Shown here: piece after piece, positions 16,103 to 24,870 of the stretch
Layout: each line of letters starts with the position of its first letter
Position numbering within the stretch: the first letter of the stretch is position 1
Assembly (NCBI RefSeq): GCF_002975175.1
Contig: NZ_PCNZ01000008.1
Location: 91,885-155,884, forward strand
Length of the DNA: 64,000 bases
DNA from: Bacillus sp. MYb209
GTDB taxonomy: Bacteria; Bacillota; Bacilli; Bacillales; Bacillaceae_G
Direction of reading: 5' to 3'
Made by a program: the position numbers and the translations under genes
The notes under the pieces: model-generated
What the model saw: only the letters and a program-made list of their open reading frames with translations
Told to the model about the DNA's origin: nothing
The model's database searches: none

Positions 16103-16732
16103 TTACTTCGTTCCGAATAAACGGTCACCAGCATCACCAAGACCTGGAACTACATAACCATGGTCATTTAACTTCTCATCTAATGCCGCTACATAAATAT
16201 CAACATCAGGATGCTCTTCCTGTACTACTTTTACTCCTTCTGGAGCAGCTACGATACACATTAATTTAATTTGCTTTGCACCGCGCTTTTTCAGAGAATT
16301 AATTGCTTCAGCTGCAGAACCACCTGTTGCTAGCATCGGATCTAGTACGATAAAGTCACGCTCTTCTACATCCGTTGGAAGTTTCACATAGTATTCTACC
16401 GGTTGCAATGTTTCAGGGTCACGGTATAAACCAACGTGTCCTACTTTTGCTGCTGGGATTAATTTCAGAATTCCATCAACCATTCCTAAACCTGCACGTA
16501 AAATCGGAATTAAACCAAGTTTTTTACCAGCGATCACTTTTGTTGTCGCTTTGCTTACAGGTGTTTCAATTTCAATGTCTTGAAGTGGAAGGTCGCGAGT
16601 AATTTCGAAAGCCATTAAGCTTGCTACTTCGTCCACTAATTCACGAAAATCTTTCGTACCTGTATTCTTATCGCGAATATATGTAATCTTATGTTGAATT
16701 AACGGGTGATCAAATACATACAGTTTTCCCAT
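16103..16732 (-). CDS. upp: Uracil phosphoribosyltransferase
   Basis: 209 residues; converts uracil and PRPP to UMP in pyrimidine salvage. The PRPP-binding loop is [18 protein letters not shown] (about 125-142), and [13 protein letters not shown] is the conserved uracil-binding end. Spacing and a private promoter and terminator make it monocistronic. The order glyA-upp-atp is as in B. subtilis. Confidence 0.97.
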   Translation of the reverse strand: MGKLYVFDHPLIQHKITYIRDKNTGTKDFRELVDEVASLMAFEITRDLPLQDIEIETPVSKATTKVIAGKKLGLIPILRAGLGMVDGILKLIPAAKVGHVGLYRDPETLQPVEYYVKLPTDVEERDFIVLDPMLATGGSAAEAINSLKKRGAKQIKLMCIVAAPEGVKVVQEEHPDVDIYVAALDEKLNDHGYVVPGLGDAGDRLFGTK

Positions 16733-16790
16733 GTGAATCTCTCCTTTAGATGATATTCATGCGTTTACACGCTTTTTTACACTATTTACG

Positions 16791-16819
16791 ATTGTAAAGA
16801 AAACGCTACTAATATTCAA
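16791..16819 (-). promoter_or_regulatory. Sigma-A promoter of upp
   Basis: Minus-strand TTGAAT (16814-16819) and TACAAT (16791-16796), 17 bases apart, about 60 bases upstream of the start codon. The leader carries a small GCGT/ACGC hairpin. Confidence 0.7.
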
Positions 16820-16954
16820 GGGCAAATTTGGTAAAATCGTGAATTAGAATGAATCTATCTAGTATCTTTACCAATTATGGGAGCTGTATCCTTCATTATA
16901 TCGCCAAAATTTATTCATCATTTGTATACATACTTTAAAAATAATATATGTCCA

Positions 16955-16996
16955 CAAAAAAGACTGCCAAAACAATTACGTTTCAGCAGTCTTTTT
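16955..16996 (-). terminator. Terminator of glyA
   Basis: AAAAAGACTGC pairs with GCAGTCTTTTT across a 17-base loop; the minus strand ends in a T run. Eight bases past the glyA stop. Confidence 0.9.
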
Positions 16997-17003
16997 CAAT
17001 CTA

Positions 17004-18245
17004 TTATAGATTTGTATACATTGGGAATTTGCTCGTTAACGCTTCTACACGCTTACTTGCTTCTTCTAATGCAACTTCATTCTCATGATTTTTTAATGTA
17101 TAAGCAATAAGTGCCGCAATTTCATCCATTTCTTCTAAACCGAAACCACGAGATGTTACAGCTGCTGTACCGATACGTACGCCGCTTGTTACAAATGGGC
17201 TTGCTGTTTCAAATGGAATTGTATTTTTGTTCACTGTAATACCAACTTCATCTAATACGTGCTCTGCTACTTTACCTGTAATTTCTAAGTTACGAACATC
17301 AATCAAGATTAAGTGATTGTCTGTTCCACCAGAAACAAGTGTAAGTCCTTCTTTTTGAAGACCTTCAGCTAAGCGGTTCGCATTATTAATGATATTTTGT
17401 GCATATGTTTTAAACCCATCTTGTAGTGTCTCACCAAATGCAACAGCTTTTGCAGCAATTACGTGCATAAGTGGACCACCTTGAATACCAGGGAAGATTG
17501 ATTTATCAATTTGTTTTGCAAATTGTTCTTCACATAAAATCATACCACCACGTGGACCACGTAATGTTTTATGTGTTGTTGTTGTAACGAAATGTGCATG
17601 TGGTACTGGGTTTGGATGTAAACCAGCAGCTACTAAACCAGCGATATGTGCCATATCAACCATAAAGTATGCGCCCACTTCATCTGCAATCTCACGGAAT
17701 CGTTTGAAATCGATAACACGAGGATATGCACTTGCACCTGCAACGATTAATTTTGGTTTATGTTCTTTCGCTTTTGCTAATACATCATCGTAATTAATAC
17801 GGTGAGATTCAGCATCCACGCCATATTCTACGAAATTATATTGTACTCCACTGAAGTTAACAGGGCTTCCGTGTGTTAAGTGACCACCATGAGATAAATT
17901 CATACCAAGTACTGTATCGCCTTGCTCTAAAATTGTGAAGTATACTGCCATGTTCGCTTGTGCACCAGAATGTGGTTGAACATTTACATGCTCTGCGCCA
18001 AAAATTTCTTTCGCGCGATCACGTGCGATATCTTCCACTACGTCTACGTGCTCACAGCCACCATAGTAACGTTTTCCAGGATATCCTTCAGCATACTTAT
18101 TTGTTAAAACAGAACCTTGTGCCTCCATTACTGCTTCACTTACGAAGTTTTCCGAAGCAATTAACTCAATCTTTGAACGCTGTCTTCCTAGTTCTGCCTC
18201 AATTGCAGCAAATACCTTTTCATCTTGACGTTTTAAATGATCCAC
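17004..18245 (-). CDS. glyA: Serine hydroxymethyltransferase
   Basis: 413 residues; PLP enzyme interconverting serine and glycine while loading tetrahydrofolate with a one-carbon unit. The PLP lysine sits in [15 protein letters not shown] (about 226-227), and [10 protein letters not shown] and [11 protein letters not shown] are family motifs. Two alternative starts, TTG 18248 and GTG 18245, follow AAAAGGGGGATTT; I prefer the GTG, which has the better spacing and gives [10 protein letters not shown]. It has its own upstream spacer (18246-18390) with no gene in it. Confidence 0.97.
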   Translation of the reverse strand: MDHLKRQDEKVFAAIEAELGRQRSKIELIASENFVSEAVMEAQGSVLTNKYAEGYPGKRYYGGCEHVDVVEDIARDRAKEIFGAEHVNVQPHSGAQANMAVYFTILEQGDTVLGMNLSHGGHLTHGSPVNFSGVQYNFVEYGVDAESHRINYDDVLAKAKEHKPKLIVAGASAYPRVIDFKRFREIADEVGAYFMVDMAHIAGLVAAGLHPNPVPHAHFVTTTTHKTLRGPRGGMILCEEQFAKQIDKSIFPGIQGGPLMHVIAAKAVAFGETLQDGFKTYAQNIINNANRLAEGLQKEGLTLVSGGTDNHLILIDVRNLEITGKVAEHVLDEVGITVNKNTIPFETASPFVTSGVRIGTAAVTSRGFGLEEMDEIAALIAYTLKNHENEVALEEASKRVEALTSKFPMYTNL

Positions 18246-18390
18246 CAAAATCCCCCTTTTCTGAACGAATTACATCAATTCCCAATAGTTTTTTCTCATT
18301 TATTCAGAAAAAACGAAAATTCAGGTTGTAATTCTTTCGAACCTTCATGTTTTCAACTACATTCTAACATGACTTTCTATATCATAAAAG

Positions 18391-18418
18391 AAAAAAAAAG
18401 ACCAAAATTGGTCTTTTC
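18391..18418 (-). terminator. Terminator of the rpiB-ywlG unit
   Basis: AAAAGACCAA and TTGGTCTTTT with A and T runs outside; on the minus strand nine T follow. It separates ywlG from glyA, though it is 80 bases past the ywlG stop. Confidence 0.85.
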
Positions 18419-18498
18419 TTTCTTCTATTATAAAGTCAGACTACATACCTTTTACCTTTCGATATAAAGCTGTTATAGGACTTTATAATTTTTCATGT

Positions 18499-19071
18499 TT
18501 AACGGCAAGAAATAGCTTCTTCATTTGCCGCATAAACAGCACGCGCTCCACCTATTAGTTTCCCACGTGTTTTCGCCATCGTTACATGCGCACTTCCTAT
18601 TTCCTTCACACTTGTACGAACCGGTACAGCTACATGCTTTAAATGCATACCGATAAATGTATCGCCAATATCCATTCCTGCATCTGCTTTAATAAACTCA
18701 ATTACTACCGGATCTTTAAAATTGTGATACGCATACGTCGCTAATGCACCACCTGCTGATCTAACAGGCGTAACTATTACAATTTCAAATTGATATTTCA
18801 TCGCTACATCTCTCTCAACTACTAAAGCACGATTTAAATGCTCACAACATTGAAACGCCAATTCAATACCTGTTCGTTCTTGAAATTGTTTTAATTCAGA
18901 AAAAATCGCCTCTGCCACTTCCATCGTTCCTGATGTTCCAATTCTCTCACCTAGCACTTCGCTCGTGCTACACCCCACTACAAAAATTTGGCCACTTTGC
19001 AGTGAAGCTTGTTCTTGGAAATCAGAAAGCGACATTTGCAGCTGTTCTCTTACCTTTACGATTTCTGTCAT
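18499..19071 (-). CDS. ywlG: UPF0340/TIGR01440 family protein YwlG
   Basis: 190 residues starting [21 protein letters not shown], preceded by GGAAGAGGC. The family is conserved in Firmicutes next to glyA/rpiB but its function is not established. It has a possible active-site pattern [16 protein letters not shown] and CCEHLNRAL. An open frame reaches 15 codons further upstream without a ribosome site. Position after rpiB suggests co-transcription. Confidence 0.85.
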   Translation of the reverse strand: MTEIVKVREQLQMSLSDFQEQASLQSGQIFVVGCSTSEVLGERIGTSGTMEVAEAIFSELKQFQERTGIELAFQCCEHLNRALVVERDVAMKYQFEIVIVTPVRSAGGALATYAYHNFKDPVVIEFIKADAGMDIGDTFIGMHLKHVAVPVRTSVKEIGSAHVTMAKTRGKLIGGARAVYAANEEAISCR

Positions 19072-19137
19072 TACGCCTCTTCCTTTCACAGGTTGGTTCA
19101 CCAAATTATATTTCATACTACTTATAGTTAGAATCTA

Positions 19138-19581
19138 TTACTTTGTTTCGTACGTTTTAATTTTTCCTACGCGGTTTTCGTGACGGCCACCTTCATAGTC
19201 AGTTGTCAGCCAAATTTTCGCGATATCACGCGCTAGACCCGCTCCAATTACACGCTCGCCCATTGCTAACATGTTAGTGTCATTATGCTCTCTCGTCGCT
19301 TTCGCACTGAAAGTATCATGAACTAATGCACAACGAATACCATTTACTTTGTTTGCTGCGATTGACATACCAATGCCTGTCCCGCAAACTAAAATGCCAC
19401 GATCCACTTCACCATTCGCTACCATTTCTGCTGCTGGAAACGCAAAATCAGGGTAATCAACAGAACCAGCCTCACATTCACAACCTAAATCAATATATTC
19501 AATATTTAACTCTTCTAATAAACTTACAAGTTCTTTACGGATATTCATACCGCCGTGATCAGATGCTACTACTACTTTCAT
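19138..19581 (-). CDS. rpiB: Ribose-5-phosphate isomerase B
   Basis: 147 residues of the LacAB/RpiB family, interconverting ribose 5-phosphate and ribulose 5-phosphate. MKVVVASDHGGMNIR is the phosphate-binding start; VCGTGIGMSIAANKVNGIRCA carries the catalytic Cys and the oxyanion loop, and LVHDTFSAKATREHNDTN the conserved Asp/Arg/His region. It sits between ywlE and ywlG as in B. subtilis. Confidence 0.95.
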   Translation of the reverse strand: MKVVVASDHGGMNIRKELVSLLEELNIEYIDLGCECEAGSVDYPDFAFPAAEMVANGEVDRGILVCGTGIGMSIAANKVNGIRCALVHDTFSAKATREHNDTNMLAMGERVIGAGLARDIAKIWLTTDYEGGRHENRVGKIKTYETK

Positions 19582-19677
19582 TTTTACCCCTCCAAAGTTT
19601 CAATCAATTATCTTCATTTCACACTCGCTACCTTAATGGAACGAAGTGATCTCCAATATCGTATTATACACGAAACA

Positions 19678-20118
19678 TCAACCTTCTGAATGTTTTTTCA
19701 GTAAAGTTTGTACAAGTTTTTCCATCTCTTCTAACGTTTCTTTATAAATAGAAAGCGATCCGCCAAATGGATCTGAAATATCCTTACTTACACCCTCAGT
19801 TAATCCATATAATGTATCCAATTTCTTTTCAACACTCGGATAATGCCCAAGTACAATTTGCTTATGGTTTTCCGTCATTGTTACTACAATATCCGCCCAA
19901 TCAACCAAAGTATCGTTTACCTGCTGTGAAGCATGATCGATTACAATTCCTTTTTCAGCTAAAGCTTCCTTTGCATGTACCGACGCATCGCTTCCAGGAT
20001 AGGCGAAAACACCAGCAGATTGCACTTCAAATTTACCTTCTCCATAATGACGAAGCAAAGCCTCAGCCATCGGACTACGGCATGTATTTCCAGTGCAAAC
20101 AAATAACACCCGTTTCAT
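19678..20118 (-). CDS. ywlE: Low-molecular-weight phosphatase YwlE (protein-arginine phosphatase)
   Basis: 146 residues. The P-loop [15 protein letters not shown] (about 7-21) has the catalytic Cys and Arg; the Thr in CTGNTCRS is the residue that in YwlE favours phosphoarginine over phosphotyrosine. The general-acid Asp is in ISDPFGGS (about 118). YwlE counteracts the McsB arginine kinase in the Clp protein-quality pathway. First gene of the ywlE-rpiB-ywlG group. Confidence 0.93.
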   Translation of the reverse strand: MKRVLFVCTGNTCRSPMAEALLRHYGEGKFEVQSAGVFAYPGSDASVHAKEALAEKGIVIDHASQQVNDTLVDWADIVVTMTENHKQIVLGHYPSVEKKLDTLYGLTEGVSKDISDPFGGSLSIYKETLEEMEKLVQTLLKKHSEG

Positions 20119-20150
20119 CTAAACCCACCCCTTTTTTCTGTTTCCTACCA

Positions 20151-20309
20151 TTTATCCCGCTATTTGCGGACAGTAAGACTCCCACCTCAAAATTCGGCAA
20201 ATGCGAGGGATTTAGGTGGGAGTCGGGCTGCCCGTAAAAGCCCAATTGGTGAGGGCTAATAATCAGTGGGGGATGGACAAAACCCCCACTGACTAAAGTT
20301 TCACTTTAT
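20151..20309 (+). repeat. bcr1-like repeat, copy 1 (flanked by TTTAT)
   Basis: Begins CCCGCTATTTGCGG and ends CTAAAGTTTCAC, with a direct TTTAT on both sides (20151-20155 and 20305-20309). It contains the inverted pair CTCCCACCT / AGGTGGGAG and ATTGGTGAGGGCTAATAATC. Length about 149 bp without the flanks. These traits match the B. cereus-group bcr1 element as I know it (about 155 bp, mobile, TTTAT duplication). Confidence 0.88.
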
Positions 20310-20353
20310 CATAGCGTACATTAGAATAGAACAAAAGAAATGTGAATATACGA

Positions 20354-20396
20354 AAGGCGCATTTCTCTTATATTTTTTCTAAGAAAAATGCGCCTT
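20354..20396. terminator. Hairpin between ywlE and the EIIA gene
   Basis: AAGGCGCATTT pairs with AAATGCGCCTT over a 20-base A/T loop. No clear T run follows on the minus strand, so it may be a weak terminator or a processing hairpin. Confidence 0.5.
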
Positions 20397-20474
20397 ATCC
20401 ACATATATGTGAAACCCTATTTCCAAGTGCCCAAAGTATTTACCATACATAATGAACACACTACGAAACAAAAT

Positions 20475-20507
20475 AAGGAATCCATTTCATACGAAACAGA
20501 TTCCTTT
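20475..20507 (-). terminator. Terminator of the EIIA gene
   Basis: AAGGAATC and GATTCCTT (with a GTTTC/GAAAT extension) form a hairpin followed on the minus strand by TTATTTTGTTT. Eleven bases past the gene's stop. Confidence 0.75.
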
Positions 20508-20517
20508 CATACAATAA

Positions 20518-21015
20518 TTATTTCATTGTAACTTTCATTACTTCTGTTGAACCTTTTGTAGCTGCTACACCCACAGTTGTCTTAATAGACTCAGCTGCAT
20601 CTGTGTTTGTAATAACGATTGGAGTAATTGTGCTTTTCGCTTTTTCACGAATTAATTCTAAGTCGAATGAGATTAATTTATCTCCAGCTTTTACAGCTTG
20701 TCCTTCAGAAACGTGAGCTTCGAAACCTTCACCTTCCATTTTTACAGTTTCTAATCCAACGTGGATTAAAATTTCTGTACCGTTTTTCGCTTTAATTCCA
20801 ATAGCATGTTTCGTGTGGAATAATTGTACGATTTCACCATCAACTGGAGATACAACTACACCTTCAGTAGGATCGATTGCAACACCGTCACCCATCATAC
20901 GACCAGCGAATACTGGATCTGGTACTTCTTCAATATTTTTCACTGCTCCAGTTAATGGAGCTACGATTATTTCTTCATTTGTTTTTGAACCAAAACCGAA
21001 TAATTTTTTAAACAT
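20518..21015 (-). CDS. crr: PTS glucose-type EIIA component
   Basis: 165 residues. EIIA(Glc) fold: the histidine pair is visible as the HTKHAIGIK and ILIHVGLETV motifs (phospho-His near residue 91). VAPLTGAVKNIEEVPDPVFAGRMMGDGVAI is the conserved start. It takes phosphate from HPr and hands it to sugar-specific EIIB domains. It stands alone, so it probably serves several permeases. Own promoter (TTGACT/TACAAT) and terminator. Confidence 0.93.
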   Translation of the reverse strand: MFKKLFGFGSKTNEEIIVAPLTGAVKNIEEVPDPVFAGRMMGDGVAIDPTEGVVVSPVDGEIVQLFHTKHAIGIKAKNGTEILIHVGLETVKMEGEGFEAHVSEGQAVKAGDKLISFDLELIREKAKSTITPIVITNTDAAESIKTTVGVAATKGSTEVMKVTMK

Positions 21016-21157
21016 AGGATAGTCCTCCTTATAATTTACCTAAAAGTTTATAGGGCAATCTCTATTCAAGATCGAAATACACGTAAGACTTCATACTTCG
21101 AATGTTATACTGTAAAAACGCTTTCGAAATAAATCATGTCATTACTACTAGACTCCT

Positions 21158-21186
21158 ATTGTAGCGCCTCACAAAATCCCAGTCAA
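21158..21186 (-). promoter_or_regulatory. Sigma-A promoter of the EIIA gene
   Basis: Minus-strand TTGACT (21181-21186) and TACAAT (21158-21163) with 17 bases between. The leader is about 135 bases long and ends with the strong ribosome site AAGGAGG. Confidence 0.75.
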
Positions 21187-21329
21187 TTCTGATTGTCTGA
21201 ATAACAATGCGAAGTTAACTTCTACTTATATTTTCTCTTTTTTTCACTTACTTGTCTAGAGGTCTTTACTACATTTTATTTTTTGTTGTTAATTTGTAAA
21301 ATTTCTTTCAAATTTTTGTTGAGATCCAC

Positions 21330-21366
21330 TTGACTAAAGTAAGTAACTATTTTATTATTTACTTAC
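21330..21366 (+). promoter_or_regulatory. Promoter and overlapping inverted-repeat operator of the DoxX gene
   Basis: TTGACT (21330-21335) and TATTAT (21353-21358), 17 bases apart. The arms GTAAGTAA (21339-21346) and TTACTTAC (21359-21366) straddle the spacer and -10, and a third AAGTAAATAA follows at 21375. This is the arrangement of a repressor site; a MarR/DUF24-type regulator, as for catDE in B. subtilis, is possible but unproven. Confidence 0.6.
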
Positions 21367-21402
21367 ATAAGATAAGTAAATAACTTTTAGGGAGTTTCAA
21401 AA

Positions 21403-21789
21403 ATGATGGATATCGGTCTTCTTATTATTCGTCTTATTATAGGAATTACATTCATGGGTCACGGTGCTCAAAAATTATTCGGTTGGTTTGGTGGCTACGG
21501 TCTGAAAGGAACAGGTGGCTTTATGGAATCAATCGGTTTACGCCCTGGTGTATTTATGGCATTTATGGCTGGCGCAACTGAACTATTAGGTGGTTTCTTA
21601 TTCGCATCAGGTATTTTCACTGTAGTCGGTTCATTATTTATCGTAGGAACAATGTTAGTAGCAATCTTCACAGTTCACGGAAAAAATGGTTACTGGGTAA
21701 CACAAAACGGATTCGAATATAATTTAATGTTAATCGCTGTCGCTATCGGTGTAGCTTTAATTGGACCTGGCGCTTACGTTTTACTTTAA
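21403..21789 (+). CDS. DoxX family membrane protein
   Basis: 128 residues, four membrane helices, with the DoxX pattern RLIIGITFMGHGAQKLFGWFGG near the N-terminus and ELLGGFLFASGI mid-protein. Family members (for example B. subtilis CatD) occur with dioxygenases or detoxification genes. Here it stands alone between its operator-bearing promoter and a terminator. The substrate is not known. The start ATG is 8 bases after AGGGAG; a second ATG follows directly. Confidence 0.85.
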   Translation: MMDIGLLIIRLIIGITFMGHGAQKLFGWFGGYGLKGTGGFMESIGLRPGVFMAFMAGATELLGGFLFASGIFTVVGSLFIVGTMLVAIFTVHGKNGYWVTQNGFEYNLMLIAVAIGVALIGPGAYVLL

Positions 21790-21817
21790 TATTTATCTCT
21801 ATTTCAAGATATTTACC

Positions 21818-21856
21818 AAAAAAGAGATTACTTCAAATTGAGGTAATCTCTTTTTC
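21818..21856 (+). terminator. Terminator of the DoxX gene
   Basis: AAAGAGATTACCT-type arms: AAAGAGATTAC(T) and (A)GGTAATCTCTTT with a T run after. Thirty bases past the stop. Confidence 0.9.
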
Positions 21857-21950
21857 ACATCATCAAAAAAATATTATTTTCAGCAGGAGATTCCCATTGA
21901 TATCTTGTAAACAAACAATAAGTATTCATATTTAGAAAGGGGATTACAAC

Positions 21951-22562
21951 ATGTTATCCATTAATCCAAACGAACAAACCGAAAAAGATAATTACAAATT
22001 ACTAACAGGAAGTATCATTCCACGTCCTGTTGCATTCGTTACTTCTGTAACTAAAGATGGTGTATTGAACGGTGCGCCATATAGTTATTTCAATATCGTC
22101 GCTGCCAATCCACCACTTATCTCAGTTTCAGTACAACGAAAAGAAGGAAAACCGAAAGACACTTCCCGAAACGCAATCGAAAAAGGGGAATTCGTCGTAC
22201 ATATTTCTGATGAATCTTACGTAGAAGCGATCAATGAAACAGCAGCCAACCTACCTCCTAATGAAAGTGAAATCGAATTAGCAAAACTAACACCGATCGA
22301 CAGTGATGTCATTTCAGTACCAGGGGTGAAAGAAGCAAACATTCGAATGGAATGCGTATTAGAACGCGCTATCCCGCTCGGCGGAACCGAAGACTCACCA
22401 GCTTGTGATCTACTAATTGGCCGTGTCGTTCGCTTCCACGTCGCAGAACACTTATACGAAAACGGCCGAATTCACGCCGAAGAACTAAAACCAATAAGCC
22501 GCCTAGCAGGACACAACTACGCAAAACTAGGAGAACAATTTGAATTAGTAAGGCCACTTTAA
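21951..22562 (+). CDS. Flavin reductase-like domain protein (FMN-binding split barrel)
   Basis: 203 residues. The opening LLTGSIIPRPVAFVTSVTKDGVLNGAPYSYFNIVAANPPLI is the FMN-binding pattern of the flavin reductase/DIM6-NTAB family (start and end cited only). A later LIGRVVRFHV and ISRLAGHNYAKLG fit as well. It could be a NAD(P)H:flavin oxidoreductase or an FMN-dependent enzyme of unknown substrate. Ribosome site GAAAGGGGA. Its stop codon is provided at the edge of a repeat element. Confidence 0.87.
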   Translation: MLSINPNEQTEKDNYKLLTGSIIPRPVAFVTSVTKDGVLNGAPYSYFNIVAANPPLISVSVQRKEGKPKDTSRNAIEKGEFVVHISDESYVEAINETAANLPPNESEIELAKLTPIDSDVISVPGVKEANIRMECVLERAIPLGGTEDSPACDLLIGRVVRFHVAEHLYENGRIHAEELKPISRLAGHNYAKLGEQFELVRPL

Positions 22563-22675
22563 AAGTGAAGGCGGCTCGTTCAGCTCTGACCAGCTAAGGT
22601 TCTTAGATGCGAAGAGCTGGCCACTGGAGCTGGATACATCTAAAAGCGTAACCGGCTCGTTCAGCTTCGTCACTC
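22559..22675. repeat. Palindromic repeat (TCTAGCTCC family, inverted) after the flavin reductase-like gene
   Basis: Starts TAAAAGTGAAGGCGGCTCG, contains CAGCTCTGACCAGCTAAGG and ends GCCACTGGAGCTGGATA (about 22639); a second partial copy, AAAAGCGTAACCGGCTCGTT, follows to 22675. The first TAA is the stop codon of the upstream gene. Confidence 0.8.
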
Positions 22676-22681
22676 AAACAT

Positions 22682-22712
22682 AAAATCCCCCGCTTAAAGC
22701 GGGGGATTTTTT
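22682..22712. terminator. Strong bidirectional terminator
   Basis: ATCCCCCGCTT and AAGCGGGGGAT make an 11-base perfect stem with AAAA before and TTTTTT after. It serves the flavin reductase-like gene on the plus strand and the small membrane gene on the minus strand. Confidence 0.93.
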
Positions 22713-22990
22713 CACTGTAATTCTTCGTTCTTCTCCTCTATTGCAGGTAATTTCTCTTTTTTAGATTTACCAAGCTTTATAACAAAGAAATATAAAGAAA
22801 GTAATGTGATAAGGAAAACAATTAAGAATGGGTACGGTGAATAAAACACACGCGCTGCCTCAGATTTTCCTGCAACAAATTTTAATGACTCAATATCTAA
22901 AAACTCAGCAAACATTTGTACACCGATCATACTAAACCAAAAAACAAAAAAACTAATAATAATACCAAAAACTTGTTTTAATCTCGTCAT
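22712..22990 (-). CDS. Small two-helix membrane protein of unknown function
   Basis: 92 residues: a hydrophobic segment at about 5-27 (VFGIIISFFVFWFSMIGVQMF) is cut here to its core FFVFWFSMIGV, a second at about 52-70 (PFLIVFLITLLSLYFFVIKL, core given), and a charged C-terminus (KSKKEKLPAIEEKNEELQ). The ATG at 22990 follows AAAGGGTGG; a GTG 9 bases earlier lies within that site. No family is recognised. Ends in a strong terminator. Confidence 0.65.
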   Translation of the reverse strand: MTRLKQVFGIIISFFVFWFSMIGVQMFAEFLDIESLKFVAGKSEAARVFYSPYPFLIVFLITLLSLYFFVIKLGKSKKEKLPAIEEKNEELQ

Positions 22991-23050
22991 TTGTACCACC
23001 CTTTTTATATTTGCAGAGTATTGTATTCAGGTGTACAGAAAGGAATTATC

Positions 23051-23173
23051 TTACCATTCACGAATCAATTTAATCCAACCTAAAACCGCAATTTGCAAAA
23101 TAATGCCCCAAATGATAAGCCTACGTAACCATCTTGGAAAAAAGGTTATAAATACGACATACCATTTTAGCAT
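23051..23173 (-). CDS. Candidate 40-residue membrane-associated protein downstream of mntP
   Basis: An open frame of 40 codons, MLKWYVVFITFFPRWLRRLI followed by a hydrophobic stretch and ending LIREW. It starts 30 bases after the mntP stop, with AGGGTGGG in the gap, although that site is 14 or so bases from the ATG. One membrane helix, and Trp/Arg-rich: plausible as a small membrane peptide. Not recognised as a known family; length alone does not prove coding. Confidence 0.45.
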   Translation of the reverse strand: MLKWYVVFITFFPRWLRRLIIWGIILQIAVLGWIKLIREW

Positions 23174-23203
23174 CCGATTTATATTCCCACCCTCATATGA
23201 AAA

Positions 23204-23752
23204 TTATATAGGAAAAAGGAGATATAATCCAAACCCAACAAGAATAATACCACCTACTATTTCACCATATGTACCAAGCATACCTTTCGCATGTCTACCG
23301 ATTAATAAACCAATCCACGCTAACAACATGCTAATAAATCCAAAAAGTAATATAGTAACAATCGTCTGCGCTCCGTAGATTCCAAGACTAAGACCTACTG
23401 AAAAACTATCTATACTGACACCAAATGCAAATACAAATAAACTAATTCCAATTGGAGCAGTTCTAGTCTCTTCACCTTCTAAAATAGACGCATATACGAT
23501 ATAGAACCCTAGTCCAATCAATAAAATGGCTCCTGCAAAATTCGCAACATCCCCATACCTCTCTGATAGAAAACGTCCTAATATCATTCCGGTAAATGGC
23601 ATGATAATATGAAATATTCCTATCGTCATACCGATATAAAGGATTTGTCTTAACTTTAATGTCACCATCCCCATACCGAGGCTCACTGAAAATGCATCCA
23701 TCCCTAAGGCGAACGCCATAATTATTAAAGGTATTAGCTGTTCAAGCGTCAT
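23204..23752 (-). CDS. mntP: Manganese efflux pump MntP
   Basis: 182 residues, six membrane helices. The two halves each carry an acidic helix, [14 protein letters not shown] and [17 protein letters not shown], the mark of the MntP (DUF204) family whose acidic residues bind Mn(II). Exports excess manganese. Corresponds to ywlD of B. subtilis, next to ywlC as there. A hairpin precedes the start in the ywlC-mntP spacer. Confidence 0.92.
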   Translation of the reverse strand: MTLEQLIPLIIMAFALGMDAFSVSLGMGMVTLKLRQILYIGMTIGIFHIIMPFTGMILGRFLSERYGDVANFAGAILLIGLGFYIVYASILEGEETRTAPIGISLFVFAFGVSIDSFSVGLSLGIYGAQTIVTILLFGFISMLLAWIGLLIGRHAKGMLGTYGEIVGGIILVGFGLYLLFPI

Positions 23753-23762
23753 TCATGTCCCC

Positions 23763-23799
23763 CCTCGGACGTGCTACTTCACAATATGCTTATCCGAGG
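23763..23799 (-). promoter_or_regulatory. Hairpin overlapping the mntP ribosome-binding region
   Basis: On the minus strand CCTCGGA (23793-23799) pairs with TCCGAGG (23763-23769) across a 23-base loop; GGGGGG follows directly and belongs to the mntP ribosome site. It could hinder ribosome access or end upstream transcription. It does not resemble the yybP-ykoY Mn riboswitch in length. Confidence 0.4.
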
Positions 23800-23829
23800 A
23801 GAAATATTCTGTTTGCTCAAGGTACATTA

Positions 23830-24870
23830 TCATTCAGTGATAATATGATGTCCCGCAGCTTTTGTTAAACGATTCATAATTGCATTTCCTATTCCTTCAT
23901 TCGGGAATGACTCACTAAAAATAACATCTACTTCACTTGCATCAAACGTTCTAAGTACATCATATAATTTAGTCGCAACGCTAGCTAAATCACTTCGCAT
24001 ACCACAAGATAATACAACATCAGCACTATATACATGTTGATACTCTTCGGTCGTTAATACACCTACTTTAAGCCCTTCTTTCTTTTTCTCATCCACAATA
24101 AGCTGAATAAACTCTCGTGATCCTTCAACAATACTAAGTGGTGCTTTCGGTGCATAGTGTGTATATTTCATTCCCGGTGATTTTGGCTTTTCTTTCGCAT
24201 CCTTTAAAGCTGGATCTAAAGAAACATTTCCTATCACGGCTTCTAATTGCTCCTTCGTAATCCCACCTGGACGTAAAATCGTCGGAACCTCGCTCGTACA
24301 ATCAATTACAGTTGATTCAACGCCTACTCCTGTTGCCCCGCCATCAACAATACCAGCAATTTTTCCATTTAAATCTTCATACACATGAGAAGCTAACGTT
24401 GGACTTGGGCGTCCTGAACGATTCGCACTCGGTGCCGCAACAGGCACGTTTGCCTCTTCAATAAGGGCGAGCGCTACTGGATGATCCGGCATCCTCACTC
24501 CGACTGTATTAAGTCCTGCCGTAACCCTCTCTGAAATCCCTTTTTTTCTCGGTAAAATGATTGTTAATGGTCCTGGCCAAAAATGCTCCATTAACTTTTC
24601 TGCAACCGGCGGAATTTCTCTTACAATACCATCTAACTGAGATTTTGTTCCTATGTGGACAATCAGTGGATTATCGCTTGGTCTCCCTTTCGCTTCAAAA
24701 ATTTTCGCTATCGCTTCATCATCCATTGCGTTTGCTCCTAACCCATATACCGTTTCCGTCGGGAAGGCCACCGCTTCATTTTCTCTTAATAATCTCGCTG
24801 CTTCTTTTAATTGTGGATAATATTTTTTTCTTTCCACAACATTATCCACAATCCACATATTTGTATGCAT
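23830..24870 (-). CDS. ywlC: L-threonylcarbamoyladenylate synthase (Sua5/YwlC)
   Basis: 346 residues, the long Sua5 form: a YrdC domain at about 15-205 (FPTETVYGLGANAMDDEAI, KGRPSDNPLIVHI, PSANRSGRPSPT) and a C-terminal Sua5 domain at about 235-346. Makes threonylcarbamoyl-AMP from threonine, bicarbonate and ATP for the t6A base of ANN-decoding tRNAs. A perfect DnaA box lies within its first codons (24842-24850), and more lie upstream. Confidence 0.95.
   Translation of the reverse strand: MHTNMWIVDNVVERKKYYPQLKEAARLLRENEAVAFPTETVYGLGANAMDDEAIAKIFEAKGRPSDNPLIVHIGTKSQLDGIVREIPPVAEKLMEHFWPGPLTIILPRKKGISERVTAGLNTVGVRMPDHPVALALIEEANVPVAAPSANRSGRPSPTLASHVYEDLNGKIAGIVDGGATGVGVESTVIDCTSEVPTILRPGGITKEQLEAVIGNVSLDPALKDAKEKPKSPGMKYTHYAPKAPLSIVEGSREFIQLIVDEKKKEGLKVGVLTTEEYQHVYSADVVLSCGMRSDLASVATKLYDVLRTFDASEVDVIFSESFPNEGIGNAIMNRLTKAAGHHIITE

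Noticed and set aside
15928-16140. 70-codon frame between atpZ and upp
   Set aside because: Crosses the upp terminator and 3' end, has no ribosome site, and reads like noncoding DNA.
20395-20403. Perfect DnaA box between ywlE and the EIIA gene
   Set aside because: Single and isolated, unlike the cluster at ywlC; expected by chance in AT-rich DNA.
21100-21140. Possible cre (CcpA) site in the EIIA leader
   Set aside because: CGAAAGCGTTTTTA differs from the cre consensus at two key positions, so it is not called.
23031-23378. 115-codon plus-strand frame over mntP
   Set aside because: Antisense to mntP, which has a clear family match.
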